From the IMG/VR virus record IMGVR_UViG_3300029319_000379, positions 1 through 23,278 of that record: DNA of 23,278 nt. One strand, 5' to 3'. Below are positions 17,297 through 23,278 of this stretch, in pieces (position 1 is the stretch's first letter; the number at the start of each line of letters is the position of its first letter). The position numbers and the translations under genes are program-made. Below the pieces are notes generated by a model. That model was not told the DNA's origin and did no database searches. It was given only the letters and a program-made list of their open reading frames with translations. This stretch comes from a virus.

Positions 17297-19405
17297 ATGC
17301 CTAAGTCACCACTATACAGAACGTGGGATAGCGATTCCCAAAAACAAGATGCCTACTTGCAAACCTCTGATGCGATTGAGGCTTATGATGGAATCCAGAA
17401 GGCTGTAGCATACGGAAGAAGAACCAGCTACATAGACATAGAGCCAAACAGATCTGTAAGGACCGGCTTTCTTCGTCAAGACTACGATAACTTCCGACCG
17501 GGAGAATCTGTAGCCAACAAGCAAAAAAGAATCATTAAGCAGAGTATGCAGGCTTATGATAGGGTTGGCATTATTCGCAATGTTATTGACCTTATGAGTG
17601 ATTTTTCCTCACAAGGACTTACTTTAGTACATCCAAATAAAACTATAGAAAAATTCTATAGAAAATGGTTTACTCAGGTTGGTGGAATAGACAGATCGGA
17701 AAGATTTTTGAACTATCTGTATAGATGTGGAAACGTTGTTGTAAAAAGACGTACAGCAAAATTAAATCGCAAAAAAGAACTAGAGCTAAGACGTGCCGCA
17801 GGAGCGGATATTCAAATTCAAGATGTCAAGGTAAATCGCAGAGAGGTTCCTTGGACTTATGATTTCTTAAACCCTTTGGCTGTTGATGTAAGAGACTATG
17901 GCACGCAAGTAGTGGGCAAGCCTGAGTTTGTTTTAAATCTATCTAAATATACTTATGAGTCTCTTGTTAAAGGCACAAATACAAATAAAACAATATTTAA
18001 AACACTTCCAAACGACTTGCAGAAAAGACTAAGAGGTGGAGACAGAACCATTCCTCTCGATCAAGACAAAGTAAGTTTTTATCACTACAAAAAAGATGAT
18101 TGGCTGCTTTGGGCAAACCCTATGATATACGCCATTCTTGACGATATTGTTATGCTGGAAAAGATGAAGCTTGCAGATTTGGCAGCCTTAGATGGTGCCA
18201 TTTCAAATGTTAGACTTTGGACTGTTGGCGATTTAGATCATAAAATTATTCCAACAAAAGCCGCTATAAATAAGCTTCGTGACATATTGGCAAGTAATGT
18301 TGGTGGTGGAACAATGGATTTGGTATGGGGTCCAGAGCTTAAGTTTTCAGAAAGCCAATCCCAAGTTTACAAGTTCTTAGGTGCTGAAAAATATCAGCCT
18401 GTTTTGACTAGCATATACGCTGGCCTTGGAATTCCTCCTACGTTAACGGGAGCTTCTGCTAGTGGCGGATACACAAACAACTATGTATCGCTAAAAACAC
18501 TTATTGAAAGACTTGAGTACGGAAGAGAAATACTCTCTCAGTTCTGGAGACAAGAGATTGAACTAATTAGAAAAGCTATGGGGTTCAGATTTCCAGCAGA
18601 AATACACTTCGATTCAATTGTTCTTTCTGACGAGGCTACAGAAAAGAATCTGCTAATACAGCTTGCAGATCGAGACATTATATCCAGCGAAACCCTGCTC
18701 GAAAGATTTAGGGAACTTCCGGGTATTGAAAAAATCCGTGTCCGTCGTGAAGAAAGAGAGCGTGTAAATGATAAAAATACCCCCAAGAAGGCGGGCCCTT
18801 ATCATAATCCTCAACACAAGGATGACGTTGCTAAAATAGCACTAACCAAAGATGTGTTGGATTCCGATCAATACTTAGACAAGCTTGGCCTTCCTCCGGT
18901 TTCGGTTGAGCAAGAAGAGATAACTGAAACAGATAGTTTAAAGATGGAAAAAGAATACTCTCCAGAAAATCAAGGTGGACGACCCAGATTTTCCAGAGAC
19001 ACAACCAAGCGAAAACAGAAAAGAGTTCTGCCTCGCAGTGGTGATGCCACAACAGCAACTTTATGGGCTGTTGAGGCTCAGAACAAGATATCAGAGGTTT
19101 TGTCACCAATAGCCCTTTCGCACTTTAATAAGAAGAATGCCCGTAGCTTAAACAAGGCTGAGGTTGATCAGTTAGAGTATTTGAAGATGTGCATTCTTAC
19201 TGGCATGACTCCATATATGGAAATAACTCCAGAGGTTGTTAAGGACTTGCTAGACAGAGGCACAAAACCATCTAATGATTTCAGTTCTTTGGTTCAAGCA
19301 AAAGTTAACTCTTTCAAATCTGCAAACAACAAGCAGCCTAATAGTTCTGAAATGAAATATATACATGCTTCCGCCTTCGTAGAAATGTATGATTTTGACC
19401 AATAA
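17297..19405 (+). CDS. portal protein
   Basis: 702 residues, GGAG before the ATG. The central part with MIYAILDDIVMLEKMKLADL and, near residues 375-410, YAGLGIPPTLTGASASGGYT followed by a helix LKTLIERLEYGREILSQFWR is the typical portal layout (clip, stem, wing and crown). The 12-mer ring sits at one capsid vertex, takes the terminase during packaging and later the neck. It is larger than many portals: the C-terminus has an extra region rich in Lys/Arg and Gln/Gly (QGGRPRFSRDTTKRKQKRVL) and a helical end (LNKAEVDQLEYLKMCILTGM), probably extending the crown. It stands between TerL and the protease as expected. Confidence 0.9.
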   Translation: MPKSPLYRTWDSDSQKQDAYLQTSDAIEAYDGIQKAVAYGRRTSYIDIEPNRSVRTGFLRQDYDNFRPGESVANKQKRIIKQSMQAYDRVGIIRNVIDLMSDFSSQGLTLVHPNKTIEKFYRKWFTQVGGIDRSERFLNYLYRCGNVVVKRRTAKLNRKKELELRRAAGADIQIQDVKVNRREVPWTYDFLNPLAVDVRDYGTQVVGKPEFVLNLSKYTYESLVKGTNTNKTIFKTLPNDLQKRLRGGDRTIPLDQDKVSFYHYKKDDWLLWANPMIYAILDDIVMLEKMKLADLAALDGAISNVRLWTVGDLDHKIIPTKAAINKLRDILASNVGGGTMDLVWGPELKFSESQSQVYKFLGAEKYQPVLTSIYAGLGIPPTLTGASASGGYTNNYVSLKTLIERLEYGREILSQFWRQEIELIRKAMGFRFPAEIHFDSIVLSDEATEKNLLIQLADRDIISSETLLERFRELPGIEKIRVRREERERVNDKNTPKKAGPYHNPQHKDDVAKIALTKDVLDSDQYLDKLGLPPVSVEQEEITETDSLKMEKEYSPENQGGRPRFSRDTTKRKQKRVLPRSGDATTATLWAVEAQNKISEVLSPIALSHFNKKNARSLNKAEVDQLEYLKMCILTGMTPYMEITPEVVKDLLDRGTKPSNDFSSLVQAKVNSFKSANNKQPNSSEMKYIHASAFVEMYDFDQ

Positions 19406-19420
19406 TTACCAAAGATTTTA

Positions 19421-19435
19421 TTTTTTGTGTATTAT
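19421..19435 (+). promoter_or_regulatory. candidate late promoter before the protease-scaffold gene
   Basis: TTTTTTGTGTATTAT, 20 nt before the ATG, with GGAGG between. The T-run plus GTGTATTAT is identical to the element at 22603-22617. Confidence 0.6.
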
Positions 19436-19455
19436 GCAACGGAGGCTTTTATATA

Positions 19456-20961
19456 ATGAAAATATACGAATCTGAAATTAACGACGGCTTAGGTGACGTA
19501 CTATCCAAAGAGACAAGTATTGCTTGTTGTGGTATAGCTGAAACCTATAAACCAGAAACATCAGAAGAAGAAGTTAATAATCTAAAGAAGGTTATTGCTG
19601 AAAATTCTAATGAGGTTTCCGTTGCTCAGAACGAACAGCAAATAGATTTATACTATCTTAAGTCCATACTTGTAAGCACGGGATGGAATAAGAATGATGA
19701 CGTGTTTGATCCTAAAGAATTGTGGGACGCAAAAAACACACCAGAAGACAAACCGTTTAATTTCATGCACAATGAAAAAGATATTATCGGGCACATAACT
19801 GGCAATAAGGTGGTCGATTACAACGGAGAAGAAATTGACATTGAAAAAGACGATGTGCCAGACAAATTCAATATACTTACCACTTCTGTTATATATACTG
19901 AGTGGAGCGACATGGATCAAAGAAACAGAATGAATAAAATTGTTTCTGAGATCGAGGATGGAAAATGGTTCGTATCTATGGAATGCCTTTTTCCTGAATT
20001 TGATTATGCTCTAACATCTCAAGACGGTTCCACCAAGGTGGTTCCTAGAAATGAAGCTTCGGCGTTTTTGACAAAGCACCTAAGAGCTTATGGCGGAAGT
20101 GGAGAATATCAAAACTATAGAGTTGGCAGATTGTTAAGAAACTTATCGTTCTCTGGTAAAGGCTTGGTTTCCAAACCTGCTAATCCTCGTAGTGTAATTT
20201 TGGAAGGAAACGATTTTTTCGATGAATCGAAAGCAGAAATTTTAACTATATCCTCTATAAAGGAGAATACGATGAGTGATAATCACGACAAGCAAATCTC
20301 TGATTTGCAAAAAGAGCTTGCTGAAGCAAAAACCGCAAACGAAGCACTTCGAGAAAAGGTTGTAGCAGAAAAGCAAGCAGAATTTCAGGCTAAGGTTGAA
20401 GCTTTGGAGGCTGAAATCGCTGAAAAAACTGAAGCAAACGAAACTCTTTCTGAGTCTTTGAAGCAAGCTGAACAAGCTTTGGCTGACAAGCATGACGACA
20501 TGGAGAAAAAGATGAAAGAGCTTCGTGAAATGAAAAAGAAAGAAGCTATGATGAAGCGAAAAGCCCAGCTTGAAGAGGCTGGTCTGGAAGCTGAAGAGGC
20601 TGAAGCTACAATTGCTGACTTTAATGAAGTCGATGATGATACTTTTGATAAAGTTGTCGCATTGATGAAGAAGAAAGCCCTTAAGCACGCCGACAAGGAA
20701 GAAGAAGAGAAGGCGATGATGAAGAAGAAAAAGGCGATGATGAAGAAGGAAGAAGAGGCCCTTATGAAGAAAAAGGCTGAACTAGATGAGGAAATGGATG
20801 ACGCGGAAGCAAGTGCCGAAGCACTAGAGGAAGTTGAAGAATCTGTAGATGTTGCTATCGCAGAAGCTATTGGTGAAGAAGATCCATCCGATAATCTTCG
20901 CGCAGTTGCTAGCGAGTGGCTCGGCTCTATCCTACAATCCGTTCCCAAAGAAGACAAGTAA
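19456..20961 (+). CDS. prohead protease with C-terminal scaffold domain
   Basis: 501 residues. Residues about 1-265 form the protease: H105 in FNFMHNEKDIIGHITG and S174 in WFVSMECLF, consistent with herpes/phage maturation (S78/U35-type) proteases. From about 273 on, the chain becomes a long, charged coiled coil (EALREKVVAEKQAEFQAKVE, then KKEAMMKRKAQLEEAG), with Lys/Met-rich low complexity near 420-455, and ends with a small helical patch (NLRAVASEWLGSILQSVPKE). Protease and scaffold made as one polypeptide with a scaffold-only form is known from lambda-type phages (C/Nu3). GGAGG precedes the ATG. The protease would digest scaffold and itself during maturation. Confidence 0.85.
   Translation: MKIYESEINDGLGDVLSKETSIACCGIAETYKPETSEEEVNNLKKVIAENSNEVSVAQNEQQIDLYYLKSILVSTGWNKNDDVFDPKELWDAKNTPEDKPFNFMHNEKDIIGHITGNKVVDYNGEEIDIEKDDVPDKFNILTTSVIYTEWSDMDQRNRMNKIVSEIEDGKWFVSMECLFPEFDYALTSQDGSTKVVPRNEASAFLTKHLRAYGGSGEYQNYRVGRLLRNLSFSGKGLVSKPANPRSVILEGNDFFDESKAEILTISSIKENTMSDNHDKQISDLQKELAEAKTANEALREKVVAEKQAEFQAKVEALEAEIAEKTEANETLSESLKQAEQALADKHDDMEKKMKELREMKKKEAMMKRKAQLEEAGLEAEEAEATIADFNEVDDDTFDKVVALMKKKALKHADKEEEEKAMMKKKKAMMKKEEEALMKKKAELDEEMDDAEASAEALEEVEESVDVAIAEAIGEEDPSDNLRAVASEWLGSILQSVPKEDK
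20272..20961 (+). CDS. internal in-frame start: scaffold protein alone
   Basis: Within the protease-scaffold gene, AAAGGAGAATACG precedes an in-frame ATG at residue 273 of the long product, exactly where the protease domain ends. It would give a 229-residue scaffold starting MSDNHDKQISDLQKELAEAK. The ribosome site is as good as any in the window. An independent start would allow excess scaffold over protease, as in lambda Nu3. Confidence 0.75.
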   Translation: MSDNHDKQISDLQKELAEAKTANEALREKVVAEKQAEFQAKVEALEAEIAEKTEANETLSESLKQAEQALADKHDDMEKKMKELREMKKKEAMMKRKAQLEEAGLEAEEAEATIADFNEVDDDTFDKVVALMKKKALKHADKEEEEKAMMKKKKAMMKKEEEALMKKKAELDEEMDDAEASAEALEEVEESVDVAIAEAIGEEDPSDNLRAVASEWLGSILQSVPKEDK

Positions 20962-20990
20962 CCCAATTTTAAGAAAAAAGGAGATTCATA

Positions 20991-21497
20991 ATGGCTCTTA
21001 AATCAGATAGAAGTACACTCCAAACCGATATCTCGTTCTTCATGAATGAGGCTGCTACTAGAGGTGGTGTTGCCTGCCTCAGTACTGGAGGTTCGGGTGC
21101 GTCAATGGATAATGGTGCAGCTTTGGTAACTTATGCTGCAATTCCATCCGGTAAAATTCCAGTTGGCTTGCTTGTTAACGATATGGTCGATATTGACCTG
21201 ACTCGTCAGCACTTGAACCAACATAAAGATGAAGTTCAAAAAGGTGGTAAGGTCACTCTTCTCCAGAAGGGTTTCGTTGTAACTAATAGCATCGAAGGAA
21301 CCTCTCCTGTCGCAGGCAATTTGGCTTACGTGGCACACAGTGGTAATCTTTCGGCTTCCGACCTGTCAAATGATGACAGTGACGGTGACGGTAGAGCTAA
21401 GGTTGTTGGACGCTGGTTGTCTTCTGTCGATGAAGACGGATACGCAAAAGTGTTTATCGACCTTCCTAACACCAATCACCCTGAAGCTGCTAGCTAA
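20991..21497 (+). CDS. head decoration protein candidate
   Basis: 168 residues, AAAGGAG upstream. It starts MALKSDRSTLQTDISFFMNE and has the beta-rich segment ALVTYAAIPSGKIPVGLLVN, then KGGKVTLLQKGFVVTNSIEG, typical of small capsid stabilisation proteins placed between scaffold and capsid genes (position of lambda gpD). The turn motif 'I-P-S-G-K-x-P-V-G-L-L' followed by 'D-M-V-D-I-D-L-T-R' is shared with proteins named decoration or head-stabilising in siphoviruses and myoviruses. An acidic DDSDGDG loop may bind metal. No cysteine pairs; no signal. Confidence 0.65.
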   Translation: MALKSDRSTLQTDISFFMNEAATRGGVACLSTGGSGASMDNGAALVTYAAIPSGKIPVGLLVNDMVDIDLTRQHLNQHKDEVQKGGKVTLLQKGFVVTNSIEGTSPVAGNLAYVAHSGNLSASDLSNDDSDGDGRAKVVGRWLSSVDEDGYAKVFIDLPNTNHPEAAS

Positions 21498-21526
21498 ATA
21501 ACCCAATAAAAAAGGAGAACGTTAAT

Positions 21527-22531
21527 ATGTCTACTAAAAATCGACCCACACCCGAATTCATTGAGTTGCTCAAGCGCTCGGGTAGTTCTGATAAAATGGT
21601 CGCTGTAGCGGCCCAAAGAGAAATCGCCAAAGCGCTAGAAACGCCAATTCGCAAAGGTGTTCTGTTTGGTGATATTGTTACTAATATTTTTGAGGCCATG
21701 CCTCTAGAGCCGGGAGCTACACCGGAATTTCCTTTGGATCTTCTTGCACCCGGAACTGAAACGGAGCACATCGCTTATACGAATCCCGGAAACGGAAGAA
21801 TTCCTGAGCGACACGTTGAAGGTGACTACGTAATGGTTAACACTTACGGCATTTCAAGCTCGATTGACTTCTTGCTTAAATATGCTCGTGAGGCTAACTG
21901 GAATGTTGTTGCTCGTGCTATGCAGGTGCTAGAATCCTCATTCGTTAAGAAGATTAACGATGACGGCTGGCACACACTTCTGGCCGCTGCTGTAGATCGA
22001 AACATCTTGGTTTTCGATGCTGATGCTGCTGCTGGCCAGTTCACTAAGCGCTTGATTAGTTTGATGAAAACTGTCATGCGTCGAAATGGTGGCGGTAATG
22101 CTGCCACTGCTCCGGGTCGTCTTAGCGACCTGTACTGCTCGCCTGAAGCGATTGAAGATATTCGCAACTGGGGTATTGACCAGCTTGATGAAGTTTCTCG
22201 TAGAGAAATTTACACGGCTACTGACGATGGCCCAGCCATCACTAGAGTGTTTGGTGTCAATCTTCACGATGTCTTCGAGTTTGGCGATAACCAAGAGTAT
22301 CAGACCTACTTCACTAGCGATCTTGGTGGCTCTTTGGCCGCTGGCGATGTTGAGCTTGTGATCGGTCTTGATCAAGGTCCAAACGACAGCTTCGTAATGC
22401 CTGTTAAGAAAGAAGTTGAGATTTATGAAGACGAAGGTCTCCATAGACATCAACGACAGGGTTACTATGGTTGGGCAGAAATTGGGTTCGGTGTTCTTGA
22501 CAACAGAAGAGTTCTTGCGGGCTCCTTCTAA
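21527..22531 (+). CDS. major capsid protein
   Basis: 334 residues, AAAGGAG upstream. N-terminal helix (TPEFIELLKRSGSSDKMVAV), then EAMPLEPGATPEFPLDLLAP, a long spine helix region (WNVVARAMQVLESSFVKKIN), the DGWHTLLAAA segment and an A-domain-like LYCSPEAIEDIRNWGIDQLD. The C-terminal part ends in KKEVEIYEDEGLHRHQRQGY, then GWAEIGFGVLDNRRVLAGSF, a usual HK97-fold ending 'x-G-x-x-V-x-x-x-x-V'. It follows scaffold and decoration genes and has a strong terminator just after its stop, as expected for the most abundant transcript. Codons are markedly more GC-rich and biased than in upstream genes, consistent with high expression. Confidence 0.9.
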   Translation: MSTKNRPTPEFIELLKRSGSSDKMVAVAAQREIAKALETPIRKGVLFGDIVTNIFEAMPLEPGATPEFPLDLLAPGTETEHIAYTNPGNGRIPERHVEGDYVMVNTYGISSSIDFLLKYAREANWNVVARAMQVLESSFVKKINDDGWHTLLAAAVDRNILVFDADAAAGQFTKRLISLMKTVMRRNGGGNAATAPGRLSDLYCSPEAIEDIRNWGIDQLDEVSRREIYTATDDGPAITRVFGVNLHDVFEFGDNQEYQTYFTSDLGGSLAAGDVELVIGLDQGPNDSFVMPVKKEVEIYEDEGLHRHQRQGYYGWAEIGFGVLDNRRVLAGSF

Positions 22532-22557
22532 TATTTTTCACCGCTTATTAACCCTCG

Positions 22558-22589
22558 GGCTACCCTGTTTTTCGGGGTAGCCTTTTTTT
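22558..22589 (+). terminator. intrinsic terminator after the major capsid gene
   Basis: GGCTACCC paired with GGGTAGCC, a 9-nt loop and seven T follow, 27 nt after the stop. Confidence 0.95.
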
Positions 22590-22602
22590 GTATATATCCA
22601 CG

Positions 22603-22617
22603 TTTTTTGTGTATTAT
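22603..22617 (+). promoter_or_regulatory. candidate late promoter after the capsid terminator
   Basis: TTTTTTGTGTATTAT lies right after the terminator and 15 nt before the next start; identical to the 19421-19435 element. Restarts transcription for neck/tail genes. Confidence 0.65.
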
Positions 22618-22631
22618 TAATGGAGGTGGAT

Positions 22632-22850
22632 ATGTTTGGTATTACAGCTTTTTCTGAAGCAGCTTTTAGTGAAGTCAAAGTTTCTGAAAGTGTATTTCTT
22701 GGTACGCTACCGATAATATATTTTAACAACTCCACATTGACTTTTCCACTAAAAATAAACGAGATATCAAATTTTGACTTGACAATCAACAAGTTGCAAG
22801 AGCATCAGCTCTCAATAAACACAGTAATAAATTTTAATGAGGAGAGATAA
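22632..22850 (+). CDS. hypothetical protein, beta-rich (72 aa)
   Basis: The start MFGITAFSEAAFSEVKVSES has GGAGGT four bases upstream; an earlier ATG (22620) overlaps the promoter and lacks a site. The 72 residues are mostly beta (VFLGTLPIIYFNNSTLTFPL) with 'N-E-I-S-N-F-D-L-T-I' and 'Q-E-H-Q-L-S-I-N-T-V-I-N-F' stretches; repeated strand pairs suggest a small fibre- or plug-like structural protein. Not recognised; its late position indicates virion or assembly role. Confidence 0.65.
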   Translation: MFGITAFSEAAFSEVKVSESVFLGTLPIIYFNNSTLTFPLKINEISNFDLTINKLQEHQLSINTVINFNEER

Positions 22851-22852
22851 TA

Positions 22853-23152
22853 ATGGCTGAGTTTTCAATTACAATTTCAGATGATGACGTGGGAAGAGTA
22901 ATCACTGCAATGTGTGCAAATTATGGTTATACAGAAAACGTGCTTAATCCCGATTTTGATCCAAGTCTGCCTGAAGATCCAGACACAAACCCTCAATACA
23001 TTCCGAACCCAGAAACAGCATATCAGTTTGCGAATCGTATGACGCGAGATTATCTTATGAATAACACCGTTGCCTACGAATTAAAGGTGGAAAAACAAAA
23101 CGTTCCGAAGCCAACACCCCCAGATATCACCAATCCACACCTTGAAGACTAA
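22853..23152 (+). CDS. hypothetical structural-region protein (99 aa)
   Basis: 99 residues, GAGGAG upstream, 2 nt after the previous stop. The opening MAEFSITISDDDVGRVITAM, then CANYGYTENVLNPDFDPSLP, ends with a proline-rich stretch (VPKPTPPDITNPHLED). The 'F-x-I-T-I-S-D-D-x-V-x-R-V' opening and helix YQFANRMTRDYLMNNTVAYE are seen in small neck/tail-region proteins of several phages, without known function. Acidic, soluble. Confidence 0.65.
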   Translation: MAEFSITISDDDVGRVITAMCANYGYTENVLNPDFDPSLPEDPDTNPQYIPNPETAYQFANRMTRDYLMNNTVAYELKVEKQNVPKPTPPDITNPHLED

Positions 23153-23190
23153 TAGCGTTTTTTAGCTTTTAATATCTGGCAGGAGCGATC

Positions 23191-23278
23191 ATGGCACTTA
23201 AAGTAGCGGACAGAATAAAACAATTAACAACCAGCACGGGCACTGGCGATATATCGTTCAATGCAACGCCTGTAGGTT
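23191..23278 (+). CDS. tail/neck-region protein, N-terminal part (cut by window edge)
   Basis: ATG after a GCAGGAGCGATC ribosome site; 29 residues are visible: MALKVADRIKQLTTSTGTGD, then ISFNATPVG. The 'V-A-D-R-V/I-K-x-T-T-x-T-G-T-G' opening is common to the beta-sandwich head/tail adjacent proteins of many siphoviruses and podoviruses. The rest is missing, so no role is given. Confidence 0.7.
   Translation, partial: MALKVADRIKQLTTSTGTGDISFNATPVG

Noticed and set aside
20385-20966. Long leftward Ser/Ala-rich reading (193 residues) opposite the scaffold domain
   Set aside because: Antisense shadow of the Lys/Glu-rich coiled coil; low complexity and no start signals.

Overview
The window reads as part of the genome of a tailed double-stranded DNA phage (Caudoviricetes). 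The support is a contiguous packaging and head block on the + strand: a small-terminase candidate, large terminase, portal, a prohead protease carrying a scaffold domain, a decoration protein and the major capsid protein. The host cannot be named from this sequence. The phage is AT-leaning, with a T4-like flavour: an rIIA-like ATPase, a gp55-like late sigma factor, and early promoters coupled to stem-loop cassettes. Nothing here proves close kinship with T4.

Left arm (about 1-10,480). Almost everything is read leftward (- strand) as short, compact, often overlapping genes for small acidic or membrane proteins of unknown function. Recognisable ones are the start of an rIIA-like GHKL ATPase (cut by the window edge), an exported thioredoxin-like protein, several zinc-ribbon microproteins, a DUF932 protein, and a few conserved phage orphans. 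At least 13 strong sigma-70-type promoters (TTGACA, about 16 nt, TATAAT) with a CGAT core inside the spacer drive them. Between operons sit 12 copies of a 29-nt dyad, mostly in pairs around a GC-rich core, and three exact copies of a 17-mer. The arm also holds a roughly 350-nt structured RNA ending in a tRNA-like T-arm, a degenerate 60-bp tandem repeat array, and one isolated + strand gene.

Right arm (about 10,740-23,278). All genes are read rightward. A late sigma factor comes first, then the terminase small-subunit candidate, a fatty-acid-hydroxylase-like membrane enzyme, a GDP-mannose 4,6-dehydratase, an HNH nuclease, an ERCC4-type nuclease, an HEXXH metallopeptidase, and the large terminase. 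Portal, protease-scaffold, decoration protein, major capsid protein, a terminator and the first neck or tail genes follow. A recurring TTGTGTATWAT element lies upstream of several of these units and is the best candidate for the promoter read by the phage sigma factor.

The working model is that host RNA polymerase uses the strong leftward promoters early. The phage sigma factor then redirects polymerase to the extended -10-like late promoters for head genes. Carbohydrate and lipid enzymes inserted within the terminase region probably modify host surface or nucleotide-sugar pools.
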